Positions 9,553 through 20,506 of a stretch of DNA of 64,000 nt are shown here, one piece after another (position 1 is the first letter of the stretch; every line of letters starts with the position of its first letter). Origin of the DNA: Ectobius pallidus. Taxonomy: Eukaryota; Arthropoda; Insecta; Blattodea; Ectobiidae. The stretch spans positions 44,321,502-44,385,501 of the forward strand of contig CAXKWD010000008.1 of assembly GCA_964059195.1 (NCBI GenBank), read 5' to 3'. The notes beneath the pieces are model-generated. The model saw nothing but the letters and a program-made list of their open reading frames with translations. It ran no database searches and was not told the DNA's origin. The position numbers were made by a program, and so were the translations under genes.

Positions 9553-12500
9553 TTATTTGAAGTTACTGTGTAGTATTGTAGGTTGCTAGGTGCGAAAAAA
9601 TATGTTTCACCCAATAAATAGAAGATATATGTGAGATCATGATGGTCCCCCTTTGTTCCTTTGTTCTGGTCGCAAACGCGACGCGAACTTGCATGCAGTT
9701 CTTGAGATGAATTCCTCGCGACTGGGGGGCGCGAATTGCACCAAGCAATTTTTATACGCGTTAATTGCGCAATTGATATAACATAAACAAATTTTGTCAT
9801 CTTAATTCTGATTAGATGAGATTTTTCGCCTGAAATTATGTTTCGCCAACAAGATTAATTCATTACATCATGATCAGTTTTATAAAAAAATTCATTAGTT
9901 AAAGCTACTAACGAAGAACAAAGGATTTCCCTTAATTGTCTGGTCAGACAATCGATGTATTGAAATGACATATGAACAAGTGAGGTTATGCACAGTTGTT
10001 GTTATAACATACGAGTCACCATTTTCCGATCAGCAGTTTTAGGGATATTGGGAATGTTTAACATGCGTTACGTTAAAGACGTAATTACGGAAAACTCGTA
10101 AACTAATGTATAAACAGTTCTGCATTCATTTTCTGAGCGATATTTCACCGCCTGTAACGTTGTAAATTCGTTACGCATAAAAAGTGACATGGACCACGAG
10201 GGAACCTTTCATAAACAAGGGAAACCATAGAAACTATCGATACTGTGTCAGTTTTGTTTGAATTGATTGAAGAGGGAAGTGCGCATGCGCGCGCAGAAAA
10301 CTGGAAAAGACGACTGTTGGCGTCTTGAGAAGATGGACAGTCAGAGTCGAGAGTCAGAATTGGAAGGTTGAGGTAGAAGGTCGTGGAGAGAGGAAGAGTT
10401 GGTTGACGAGGCATGGAGTGAGCGGCAATCGTAACGACGTAGTGGCCTCACGTTCCCTGTCAGACATAATCCGAGATGACCATCTAAATTGGGAACCAAC
10501 GACCGATGGCTATATGGAGATTGCTGTTGGATGGGAATGAGCCTGAGCGTTAGTTGGCTTATGTCGTGGCCGCCGGCAGCGAACATCCGCTGGGAGAAGA
10601 GGAAATGGGTCGAGTCTAAGTGATGCTTAGATTTGGAATGGGATCTAACAGGAAACGGACATCCGACAGAAGAAGGAATGACAAGAAGAATGAAGAACAA
10701 CACAGATCTACTTCTTGTTGAGTATAAAAACTATTAATATCAGACACTTCTTTTGTTTTTGGAAACGGGAGAAAACAAATTGTAACTCTAGTTCTGTAGA
10801 TTCTAACTTATGTTTGACTAATAGATTACTAAAGTAACAAAGAAGGCTTTGATGGTAGAAATAATGGTAAAACAGGACTAGTAGGAATGTTGGAAGATTT
10901 AACAGCAATACAGTAATCCAAAGTTTCCACTTCCTGTCGGAAAAGTTAAAGTAGAAGTAGTTTGAGAAGAAAGAGGGGAATAGTAAATAGAAATCTCTAT
11001 ACTTTGGGCGTTCATAAGTTGTTGAATCACGAACGAATACGTAGCTAGGTTCAGCTGGAGAAGCCTATGAATGCTTTTACATTTTCAAGACAGGTCGCGA
11101 GGAGAGTAAGGAAGAAATTATATGGGGCATGAGAGTAATCCTTATTTGGGCTTCTCCCACTTGGTTTTTGTTCAGGTGACAGATGTCTATCTACATGTAG
11201 GATGGCATGCTGGCCTGTAATGTTTAGTTGCTTTATTAATAAAGAGATTTACTAGGAGAAGGATTTGGAATAGAGTAGAACAAGTGTGAAACAAGAGAAG
11301 GATAGGAATGAGAGAAAAGAAGATTGGTTGGTAGTTACTTAGCTTAGGAATAAATGGTAAAAATAAAATGTATAATCCAAGTTTTGGGTTAGGGTAGAAT
11401 AGAAAAGAATTTCACACAAAATTGGAGAAATAGAGAGAAGTTACTGAAAAAGGGTGTAGAAGAGTTTCAAATTAGAAATCAAGGGAATTCAGAAACATAA
11501 AATGTGCACACAGTACTGAAAGTAGGTAAAAGGAAAATTTAACGGAAGTATAAGGAAGTAATGAAATTAAAATGAATAGGAATTTGAATAAATTGGGATT
11601 ATAAATAAAAGTAAGGTGGGTCGAATACCCCAAAGGTTGAAAGGAAGTTAAGATAAAGTGTTAAGTGGTAGTGTAAAATCGCCGAGGGCGAATACAAGAA
11701 AGAAAAGAAAAAGAGACCTGATAATTCTGTTATAGTTGTTACAAATTAATTATATTAATAATAACGAAGAATTATTAAGGTGGGGGATACTATAAGGTGG
11801 TGTGAACACCGGAAGTATCAAAGAAAAGAAAAGAAAAGTTAAGTCTAGTAGTAGGTTTAGTCCGAACCTAGGAAGTTAGTAGTAATTACTGAAAGATTAC
11901 GAGAGCTCATCGGTGTCTAAGGTGGTCATCAGCCCCAAGAGCAGTTAGGAAACTTGTCAGGGACCTTGGGCATCGATCTATCAAAATTAAGTTTTTTTAT
12001 TGGCCTTTAATATTTCACCGGTTGCAGGGGAGAGGTCAGGTTGACTGTAACGCAGAACCTAGACACCGCCACTGTATCGGAGGTCTATCGCCATAGTCCA
12101 ATCTGTGAATATAGATTTAAATTTCCATTTCATTCTTCGATATATTGTCTTTACTATCTATTTTTAAAAATAACCTATTCATCTTTGACTGGACAGACAA
12201 GAACAAACTAATATAGAACCATATCATAATTGACTGTCGGGCGAGAAAATAAAATATAATACATTATAATTGAAAATGAACATTTATTAAGAGAAGTATT
12301 TACATTGTAGGGTCTTATAGGGTTTCTTTGTTGTGAACTTTAACTATTGATGCCTCAACTGTTTGATGAAAGAAATATTTCATTGTAGAATTCGGAAATC
12401 AACCTGTAACATGAATTCAGAAATTACTTTAATTGGTTGGAAGGTAGTAAACTAGTACAACATAGAAATTAATTCAGAATACTAACCTTATTAAGAGCAG

Positions 12501-13090
12501 GAAGTTTAACATAGTGCTTCATATTGTAAATGATGACTTTGGATAATAATAGTATATAAACAGTTATAATTGCAGCAAATTTATTGTTGGTGAGCGGATC
12601 TTTGGCATAAATATATAAAGAATTAAAACTAGTGTAATTACAAGTTAGATCTGTAAAACAACTACAAAACAACCTGACTATTGTTGAATAAAATATTATT
12701 GTTATTTGTTGAAAAAATAGTTAAAGTGGCTTTATTATTCAAGTGGTGAAATAAATATATTAACCCCCTTTAAATATTAAGAACCCCTCCCTATCTCCAC
12801 TGTCTAAAAGCTAAGCCGAGAGGCATATATAACCTTGTATATATATAAAATATACTGTGACTGGACTTAAAAAAAGAAAATATATAATAATAATGTCAAG
12901 AGAGAATTTCATTATGGTAATTATTTAATTTTTGAATTAGATGATGAATTGGTGGATGGCGCCCTAAATAAATATTTCCACCAATAAAAGAGAATTTTGA
13001 TAGAAGTGAAATTGCAGTGAAGAAGTTTGAGAACACCCTGCAGGATGTTGTGACTTTGCATTAGCATTGGAATGCTAGTATACGCGTGCC
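9553..13090. other. 3.5-kb stretch with no recognisable gene
   Basis: AT-rich. From about 10560 to 11900 the plus strand is strikingly purine-rich, with many GAAAGAAAAGAAA runs. Open frames at 10145-10703 on both strands look like chance frames. It could be untranslated retroelement sequence or simply intron of TMEM117, if that gene continues to the left. Confidence 0.4.
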
Positions 13091-13248
13091 GTACCTTGGG
13101 ATGATAAGGTGCACTTACGTAACTGGTTAACTTGGTCATTCTCCCGATAGTTCATCGTACTTCAGGGCTAGATTACGTAAAGATATATTACTGAGAAAAG
13201 ATTTATAAAATGAACTTTAATTAAAAAAAGTAAGAAAAGTCCGTCGTA
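13091..13248 (-). repeat. Partial left LTR of a gypsy-type element
   Basis: This segment matches the right half of the complete LTR at 16691-16952 in direct orientation (GGTGCACTTACxTAACTGGTTAAC through to AAAGTCCGTC). The expected left half of the LTR, about 100 bp, is missing and unrelated sequence precedes it. Its end reads GTCCGTCGTA where the intact LTR reads GTCCGTCACA. Confidence 0.75.
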
Positions 13249-13571
13249 TGTTTTTTAACAGAATGTAGAGTAATTTATTTCACTGTTATAAACAAATTCT
13301 GAGTATGTATAACTGCTTTAAAATGACCCTATATCACAGCTAGTATATTAGCCCATCGCAATGAACAGGCACTCATCTCAAAGAGTTGTATACTAGCTCA
13401 CATATGAACAATCACCCAATTGTATGATCAAACTTACCATATGTTCCTAATACTCTGCAGATGAGCAGGATAAGAAAGCCTAAACTGACAGATTTAGTGC
13501 ACTTTATTCCCAAACAATTTGAAAGTAACAAGTCGACTACACGTGGACAAAACAATGCAAAGCAATACTTC
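13249..13571 (-). other. 3'-UTR-like segment after the eIF3a fragment
   Basis: Downstream of the stop codon on the minus strand there are two AATAAA signals, complement 13502-13508 and 13274-13279. The second is followed about 18 nt later by a run of six A (complement 13251-13256), immediately before the LTR. This looks like the end of a polyadenylated transcript joined to the LTR, but the A-run is too short to prove it. Confidence 0.45.
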
Positions 13572-14270
13572 TCAACGCCGGCTCACTTTCTTCCAGTTTC
13601 CATCAACACCTCCCTCTTCTCCCCCAGTCGGCTGGTCTGCAGCTCGAGGTCGAGGTGGTGGTGGTGGTAACTCATCACGAGGTCCCATACTTCTTTCACC
13701 TCTTCCTCCTTCCATACGTCTTCGACCATCATCACCACCACGCCGAGGTTCAGTCGGTTGACTTGAATCTTTACTGCGCCAGTCTGATCTCTCTTCCTTG
13801 CCACGGCTTATGGGAGGACCTGGCCTTCTACCTCCACCTCTACCTCCACCATCTTCTGGTTCTGGTTCCTTCGCTACACGCCAGATGCTGCTTCCAGCAT
13901 TGCTGGATCCTCTGTCTCTTTCAAACCGCTCAAAACCTCCTCTGCTATCTCTCATGTCTCTGTCCCCTCTGTCCCTGCCATCACGGGATTCTATCATATC
14001 TCGGTCTCGAGGCGCTCCAGTGTCACGTTCACGATCAGGATCTTGACCTCTCTTCCAAACTTCTGGTCCCTTGTTATCTGGTTCTCGAACTGATCGAGGT
14101 TTCCAAGTTTCTGTTTTGGGACGTGGTGGTTCATTTTCACGTGGTGCTGGAGATGAGCCCACGCCTTTGCGATCTCTTCGAGATCCATCAACAGTATCTC
14201 TATCCCTGCTGTCTCTGTTTCGTTCAAAGTCTCTATCTTGATCACGATCACGGTCAGATCGTATAACTAA
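13572..14270 (-). CDS. eIF3a-like C-terminal coding fragment inside an LTR element
   Basis: About 230 codons stay open, with no ATG at the start and a normal stop. The N-terminal third is Arg/Asp dipeptide-rich (RDRDQDRDFERNRDSRDRD). Then come Pro/Lys/Trp segments (PPRPKTETWKPR, EVWKRGQD, SSIWRVAKEPEP, SDWRSKDSS), and it ends GVDGNWKKVSRR. That design, acidic-basic repeats with spaced Trp-Arg and a terminal DG-W-x-V-R block, resembles the low-complexity C terminus of translation initiation factor eIF3 subunit a. The name rests on style and memory, not alignment. It lies on the same strand as gag-pol, and its upstream edge is about a dozen bases from the last recognisable RT codon. No other eIF3a exon is seen in the window. 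Alternative: a genuine last exon, since a TACTAA-like and TTTTAG acceptor precedes it. Confidence 0.6.
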   Translation of the reverse strand, partial: LVIRSDRDRDQDRDFERNRDSRDRDTVDGSRRDRKGVGSSPAPRENEPPRPKTETWKPRSVREPDNKGPEVWKRGQDPDRERDTGAPRDRDMIESRDGRDRGDRDMRDSRGGFERFERDRGSSNAGSSIWRVAKEPEPEDGGGRGGGRRPGPPISRGKEERSDWRSKDSSQPTEPRRGGDDGRRRMEGGRGERSMGPRDELPPPPPRPRAADQPTGGEEGGVDGNWKKVSRR

Positions 14271-14275
14271 AACTT

Positions 14276-15051
14276 TTAGTAACTATCTCTTTTAGTGCAT
14301 CCATTAACTTTTCTGAAATCTACACAAAATCTCCATGTACGATCTGGTTTCTTCACCATAACTACTGGAGAAGACCAAGGTGAATTTGACGGTTCTATAA
14401 CATTTTCTGCCAACATTTTATCTATTTCTGTATGAATAGTTTTCTCAAGAATAGGAGATACCGGATAATATCTTTGTTTTATAGGTTTAGCATCACCTGT
14501 ATCAATGACATGATAAATTAAATTTGTAAGTCCAGTACACTGATCAAATTTTTGTAACTGTATTTCCAAAAAATTATCTAATTTATCTTTCTCCTGAGAA
14601 GTGGGAAGAGTTAGAATATTATGTAATTGATCTTCTTCTTCTTTCAAATCTATTGCCCTACCAAACCAAAAAAATTTCGTCGGTTCATCTTTCCATCTTG
14701 CAAATCTACCACCAAGCCAATTTGTTTTAAGACATCCATTCCCAAAATCATATCCACTGCTAAGTTTGGCATAATTTTACACTTTATTTGAAAACTTTTA
14801 TCCTCTAACTTCATTTCGAATATTCTTTCTTCTGTAATAGAACTGTAAGTTTTATCTGCTAATTGCACTACTTTTGTTTCAGACTCGTCCACTGGTAAAT
14901 CTAATATTTTACACAAAAAATCACCTTTTTCACCCACATATGTTCTGTCAGAACCTGAATCTATCAAAGCTATGAATGTAATATCTTCCAACAAAAGTTC
15001 AACAAAACATCTATTACCATTAACTAAATCTGTAGGATTAATATTTAACAT
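14276..15051 (-). pseudogene. Gypsy protease and N-terminal RT, truncated
   Basis: The first frame (15051-14650) is an aspartic protease with LIDSGSDRTYVG near residue 30 and ILGMDVLKQIG near residue 105. A one-base shift near 14650 leads into RT. That part reads KPIKQRYYPVSPILE, the EPSNSPWSSPVVMVKKPD block and WRFCVDFRKVN, the N-terminal signature of gypsy RT. Reading stops at KRDSY, where PLPRIDD should follow, so RT palm, RNase H and integrase are all missing. The eIF3a-like fragment begins there. Confidence 0.8.
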
Positions 15052-15078
15052 CGTACAGGTATGGTTATTAGGTAATTG

Positions 15079-16440
15079 TCATAATGAATTTGTGACCTTC
15101 GACTTATCTCTTTGAGGTATCCTACAATCTATGAACCTGTGTCCTAATTTATTGCAATTATAACACTTAACTACTGTATGTGAATTAACTTTACGGGGTG
15201 CTTTACATTCAAACTGCCTATGTCCCAATCTATCACAATTCCAACATCTTAGATTATTAGAAAACCGAAAATTTCTTGCATTATCAGTTTCTCCCAGTTC
15301 CTTATGCTTTTCCTTATTTCCCCTAGTATTAACCATCCTAGAATTATTAATGTGGTTTGAATTTTTCTCCTTATCCAACATCTTAGTAGAAAAGCTCACA
15401 TCTTTTTTCTGTAACTCAGTAGGTTTATTTTCCATTTCCCCTTGCATTCCTAACGCTGTATAAACTGAAGGTATAGCAGCTTGTATTTGAGGTTTGTAAG
15501 CTGTTTCCTTAAAGGTAGCTCTAACCTGAGTAGGTGGAGGAGTATATTTCTCAGAATCCAACAATATTTGTTCATATTGTCTTCATATCCGGATTAAGTC
15601 TGTTATGGATTGAATTTCTGCAGGCCAAATGTATAGTTTAACATCTGGACGTAAGTTTTTAAGAATAGTTTTCATCATCTGTTGAGGACCCATCGGAATG
15701 CTCAGCCTCCTCATTAGAGTTTGAATAGAATTTACATAATCGGAGATAGATTCCTTAGGACCTTGCGTTCTTTGTCGAATTTCATCTAAAAGAGAATCTT
15801 CCTCATCAATAGGTAAGTAATATTCCCTAAAATCTCTCAGAAAAGCTTCCCATGTAGGCCAGTCTATTAGTCGGTTCCTATACCAAAGCAAAGCTGAATC
15901 TTGTAAAATGTCTGGTAATACTGATAACAATTCAACGTCTTGTACCCTAGAACTTTGTTTTAAATCTTCCAATCTTTCCAGAAATAAATAGATACTATCC
16001 CCAGGCTTAAATTTAATGTTCCATTTATGGACCAAATCCAAAATATTAGACTTATGCGGCTCTAACTGAATTGTAAATGATGGTATTATTGATACAGATT
16101 CTTCTGGATCAGTAGTCGCAATCGCTTTTGAACGCATTAACTTTACCCATGCATATACTAAATCTCCGTATGAATCCTGAGGAACTGTTATGTTATGTTC
16201 TGTTAACTCTTCCTGCAAGACTTCTTCACTTAATCCAAATGCAGTAGTTAACACTTGAAATGACTGAGGGTTTTTACGAGCACATTCTAATAAACGTTGT
16301 CTTAATTCATCTGTAGTACCAATAGTTGGTAACCTAACCCTATCACATTCTGCATCCAAGTCTGCCTTTCTTAACTTTCTAATATCTTGTGTTAACTCAG
16401 CTGCTCGTATTTGGACATGAGGATCAACATAAGTAGCCAT
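15079..16440 (-). pseudogene. Gypsy gag with one in-frame stop
   Basis: ATG at 16440 (MATYVDPHVQ). The first 285 codons hold a capsid-like retrotransposon gag domain (LHKWNIKF-like, YLFLERLEDL, SALLWYRNRL, WEAFLRDFREYYLP, SISDYVNSIQTLMRRL). A TGA at complement 15583-15585 interrupts the frame, which then continues unchanged. The last part has two zinc knuckles, CWNCDRLGHRQFEC and CYNCNKLGHRFIDC. The single stop suggests a young element. Confidence 0.8.
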
Positions 16441-16665
16441 GTTAATACTGTATATTGACAATTTCAAAAAAGAAGAAAAGAGACTGAAAATAGAAAAAGA
16501 GATTAGAAAACAATAGTCAAGTCGTCTGTTATAGTCACCTATATAAGTCCAGGAAAATATTCACAGTACTTAAATATTATCGTTATTATTCTCTCGGAAA
16601 ATTGTGTTTTATTTATTTATTTATTATATATATATATATTTTACCCCCACTATTTTACTTACATG

Positions 16666-16685
16666 GCCCCACGCTATGGGCGCCA
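16666..16685 (-). other. Primer binding site of the gypsy element
   Basis: TGGCGCCCATAGCGTGGGGC on the minus strand, a few bases inside the LTR, resembles the TGGCGCCCAACGTGGGGC primer site common in arthropod gypsy elements. Confidence 0.65.
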
Positions 16686-16690
16686 AAACA

Positions 16691-16952
16691 TGTGACGGAC
16701 TTTTCTTACTTTATTTTAATTAAAGTTCATTTTATAAATCTTTTCTCAATAATAGATCTTTACGTAATCTAGCTCTGAAGTCCGATGAACTACCATGGAA
16801 TGATATGACAGGTGCACTTACATAACTGGTTAACTGGGTCATTCTCCCGATAGTTCATCGGACTTCAGAGCTAAATTACGTAAAGATATGTTATTGAGAA
16901 AAGATTTATAAAATGAACTTTAATTAAAATAAAGTAGGAAAAGTCCGTCACA
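16691..16952 (-). repeat. Intact 262-bp LTR that is itself a palindrome
   Basis: It begins TGTGACGGACTTTTC and ends GAAAAGTCCGTCACA. The two arms of about 102 bp (16691-16792 and 16850-16952) are near-perfect inverted copies around a centre of about 57 bp. The primer binding site lies at its inner edge, and its right half recurs at 13091-13248. Confidence 0.8.
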
Positions 16953-17397
16953 CGCCTACTTTATAAATTCGTATTGGATTTTTGAATCACAAGCATATAA
17001 AATGGCAAAATTTATAATTCATTAGATATTTACGTGTTGAGTAGGTTTTAGTGTAATTTGTAGCAATATGATAACACTGAATGAATAGCAGCGTCGCCAA
17101 GTGTTAATTTGACAAATGATGGTGGAAAACAAATATGGCGCTCTCAGCAGTATGCAACTGTGTCAAAATATCAAAATTAACCGAAATATTTCCTTATATG
17201 CTCACTAAGGCAAACTAAATTACATGAACATTACAAATAGGAGACACATGTAAGTTATACTTAGCAGGAAATGTTTGCCATAACCTATATCTTGCTATGG
17301 GCTCATGTTTCAACACAAACAGTGTGTGAAGCCTTGAAATATTCAAATCATCCATTGTTTACGTTCATTTAAAATAATTATGAAAGAAAAAAATTAC
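16953..17397. other. Gene-free stretch
   Basis: AT-rich intergenic or intronic sequence. No feature seen. Confidence 0.5.
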
Positions 17398-17466
17398 TAT
17401 ACCGGGGATCGAACCGAAGACCTCTTGAAGTACAGTCTAGCTTGCTACCACGAAGCTATCAAGGAA
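17398..17466 (-). mobile_element. tRNA-derived SINE head
   Basis: The minus strand has an A-box-like GATAGCTTCGTGGTAGCA and, about 30 bases on, a perfect B box GGTTCGATCCCC, the internal RNA polymerase III promoter of a tRNA. The acceptor and T stems do not pair, so it is a SINE head rather than a tRNA gene. Body and tail were not delimited. Confidence 0.5.
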
Positions 17467-17957
17467 TAATGGAAGGTTTCGTGAATCGTGCATACACAAG
17501 AATGGCTCCTTTGTCTTCCCGCTTCGCATTTTCATTTCGTTGCTGTATGTCAACGAGTTGTGTTCTCATAATATTTTTTTATACTAATCCGTTCGGAATT
17601 ACGGTATCTACACAGGCATATGGCCATGCTATTTTGATGGAGTGTCATTGCTTAGGAAAAGAAGAATATGTGAGATAGGGAAATGGCTGCACTTGCAATC
17701 TTTTAGGAAGTTCTTCACAATACCGCCGGGGGCGCGGGAAGTTCACGTTCTATGCGCTGATTGGCTGGTTCGGCAAATTATTTGCTGGAATTAGAATATG
17801 TCCTATATGCCAAAACGAATAACCAAACGTTTGCTCAAATGCGAATTTGACTGTTAGCAATACCAATTAGCTGAAAAGTGATAGTTGTGCAATAAATTTA
17901 ACGAAAAATTTGACCGTGAGGAACAGGCATTATAGTTATACCCACACTCCACTAAAT

Positions 17958-19187
17958 ATGTCAAATTCTCTTTACTTTACCCCTGCTCATGAATATGAGG
18001 TTGGCAAAATATTAGCTAATCTGAAAAAATTATGGTTCTATCACTGATGATGGTTTAAAGAAATTTGAGGTCTAATTAGTAAAACATATCACTGATCTCA
18101 TAAATTTGTCTTTAATAAGTGGAATAGTACCTGATTGGGTTAAAATTGCTAGAGTTGTCTCCAATTTAAAAACATGGAACAAAAAGTCACCCTACTAATT
18201 ATCATCCCATCTCTATTCTACCTGTATTCTCTAAAGTACTTGAATCTGTTGTCAAAAGAACATTAATTCAATGTTTTAATGACATTAAATTTTTCTCCAA
18301 GTACCGATATGGTTTCATTGCTAACTCATCAACACTCTCAATCGCAACTGATACTGTCTCTTTTCTACAGGATGCTCTTGATACTGGTCAAATAGGAGGA
18401 GCTCTGTTTATTGATCTACAGAAAGCATTTGATACTGTTGATCACTTATCATTGTTGCATAAATTTGAAATGGTTGGTGTTAGAGGCATTTGTCTAGACT
18501 GGTTCAGAAGTTACGGTACCTTTCCAATAGAAAACAATATGTATATATGTATACAAAAATTAAAAATATTAACAGTAGTGTAGCGAATGTAACTATAGGA
18601 GTCCCTCAGAGGTGTGTACTTGGGCCATTGCTATTTGTAACTTAATTATATAAGTTATATTTGTTGTTTGGAATTGAATGGTATCCTGAAGCTGTATGCT
18701 GATGATACAGCATTACTGTGTATAGGAAATAATGAAAATGAAATTCTTACTGCAATGCAACAGGATCTCAATAAACTTATAACACAGTTGTACATAAATA
18801 GATTAACACTAAATGCTAGTAAAACTAAAGCAATGTTTTTTTCATTCACAATTTCGTGTTCCGGTCATGCCATATAATATCACTATAGGGTTGAACATTG
18901 TTGAATTAGTTAGATCATTTAAATATATAGGTTTAACACTAGACTCATGTCTTACCAGGTCTGCTCATATTAATAAGTTGTGTAATAAACTTACTCCAAT
19001 AATTTCAGTTTTTAATAGGTTGAGATATTTAGGCATTCCAATTTATCTCTGCAAAAGTCTTTACTATACCCTTATTCATTCTAACATCTCTTGCATGAAT
19101 AATATCTGGTCTTCATACAATGATACACTATTAAGAAAACTTGAAGTATTGCACACATTATTCTGCCTACCACAAATGTACAACTGA
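17958..19187 (+). pseudogene. Non-LTR reverse transcriptase, frameshifted
   Basis: Pieces in several frames appear in the right order: VPDWVKIARVV and YHPISILPVFSKVLE (fingers), GALFIDLQKAFDTVDH (motif A Asp), a gap near 18540-18660, LKLYADDTALL (YADD catalytic motif, about 18690), NASKTKAMFF, SFKYIGLTLD, and a C-terminal thumb-like region to 19187. At least four shifts or stops make it non-functional. Confidence 0.8.
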
Positions 19188-19471
19188 CGCTCAATGTATC
19201 TAGCTCTGAAAAATCTTACCCCTACGTCTTGAGATAAATTATTATAGACTGTTACATATATATAAGATTATAAATCATAATATACCCAGTAATATTTCAC
19301 TCCAACTCTGTTTGAAAGTTCATAATTACAACTTAAGACACCCATTGGATATACACAAAACTTCAACTTATATGTCACGGCACGGTTAAAAGAATGCTAT
19401 ATGGCAACGTATCTATTTATATAATCAGCTACCTAATGAATTTAAGCTAATGAAAAAAAATTAATAGATAT

Positions 19472-19745
19472 AAGAAAGTAGTAAAGGACTCAATATGGAA
19501 AGTATTTGAGCAAGAGGAGTCATGATGATATAAGTTAGGTATTTTTCTAAGTTTTTGTAATTATATAAGTTTATTGTATTTGTTCTTAGCTTTGATTGTT
19601 TCAGCTCAATTCACAGACATAAGAAAGTAGTAAGGGACTCAATTGGAACACATTTGAGCAACATGAGTCATGAAGATATAGGTATTGTTCTAAGATTTTG
19701 AAATTCTATAAGTTTATTGTATTTGTTCTTAGCTCTGATTGTTTC
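19472..19745 (+). repeat. Tandem duplication in the LINE 3' UTR
   Basis: Two copies of about 135 bp (19472-19605 and 19618-19745). Both contain ATAAGAAAGTAGTAA, GGACTCAAT, AGTCATGA and the block TTATTGTATTTGTTCTTAGC. Confidence 0.75.
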
Positions 19746-20169
19746 AATTATTACTTTATGTTTTTGTAATCTTCTTGTAATGTATTTATTTTCAGCTTTG
19801 TTTATGTTTTAGTCATCATTCATTTGTTTTGAATAGATATGACTAATATTGGTTGCCGCCATGCATATTAAATTTTTTTGTCCCAATATGATCTTATGCT
19901 CCTTCTAAAGGAATAAATAAAATAAATAAATGTAGGCCTATAGTTTTTGGGTCAATCAACCCTGAATCGACTTGAGGCCAAGGTGGCATATTCTGTACCA
20001 ATCAGTTCTACAAGCATGACTTAAATATTAATAACAATTATTTTTACCAGTAATTAATTAAGTTGTTTAACTTCTATTAGCCTATATTATGTTTTGCAGT
20101 TAATTTAGAAATGACCAATTATCTCGTAACTAAATTAGTCATATACACTCTGACACTAAAAGCAGGTTG

Positions 20170-20170
20170 T

Positions 20171-20195
<25 letters not shown>
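20170..20195. repeat. (ATT)n microsatellite
   Basis: Uninterrupted TTA/ATT run. Confidence 0.9.
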
Positions 20196-20202
<7 letters not shown>

Positions 20203-20249
20203 AACTATTTATTAATATTATTGTATGTATTAATATTCATAAATTTTAC

Positions 20250-20506
20250 CTGTAGTAGCAACAAAATCTCTGTTGAGTCTATCCCATGATATCCAGTCAC
20301 TGACTATGAGAGTGACAACTACAGAAGTGGCAACAACAGATCCCACCCAGAAGATGAGGATGCGTGGGACATTTGAACGTCTCCACAGCTGACGAAAATA
20401 TGGTGCCCAATGAGGGTAAAGGTTGTCTTGGAGCATCATGTCAGTGACCATCAGTGCTGTGATAAGATCCCCCAACCATGTACCACATGCTGCTGCCTTC
20501 ATTACA
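20250..20506 (-). CDS. TMEM117: TMEM117 internal exon (most downstream of four)
   Basis: A 257-bp exon whose product is very close to vertebrate TMEM117. The block MKAAACGTWLGDLITALMVT is followed by DMMLQDNLYPHW, a membrane span IFWVGSVVATSVVVTLIV and DWISWDRLNRDF. It is bounded by an acceptor (TTGTTTCTAG before TGTAATG) and a donor (CTACAG then GTAAAA). It takes one base from the split codon with the exon at 33791-33927 and ends one base into the next codon. TMEM117 is a multi-pass membrane protein linked to ER-stress signalling in mammals; its role in insects is not known to me. The next, C-terminal exon is not found to the left, so that intron must exceed 20 kb. Reading frame intact. Confidence 0.92.

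Larger units (their letters stand above)
13091..16952 (-). mobile_element. Gypsy-type LTR retroelement carrying a host-like insert
   Basis: Order on the minus strand: LTR, primer binding site, gag, protease, RT start, eIF3a-like fragment with 3'-UTR-like tail, partial LTR. RT palm, RNase H and integrase appear to be replaced by the host-like segment, which would make the element dependent on trans-acting enzymes. No target duplication can be checked because the left LTR is incomplete. Confidence 0.6.
17958..19931 (+). mobile_element. 5'-truncated LINE (jockey/CR1-like)
   Basis: Decayed RT coding sequence up to about 19187, then an AT-rich 3' UTR with a duplicated segment, ending in a GGAATAAATAAAATAAATAAA tail. 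The tail and 5' truncation are typical of non-LTR retrotransposons. No endonuclease domain remains. Confidence 0.75.

Noticed and set aside
9327..9800. 157-codon minus-strand ORF
   Set aside because: Lies mostly in the putative LTR, with no motif or coding bias that I can see.
10145..10703. Overlapping ORFs on both strands
   Set aside because: Chance frames in a purine-skewed region; no recognisable protein.
13655..14266. 203-codon plus-strand ORF
   Set aside because: It is the antisense shadow of the Arg/Asp-rich eIF3a-like frame, rich in Leu/Cys/His because of that composition.
13572..14270. Genuine last exon of a resident eIF3a gene
   Set aside because: Considered seriously because a splice acceptor-like sequence precedes it. 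No other eIF3a exon is visible on that strand, and LTR sequence of one element lies on both sides. Kept as the alternative, not the main call.
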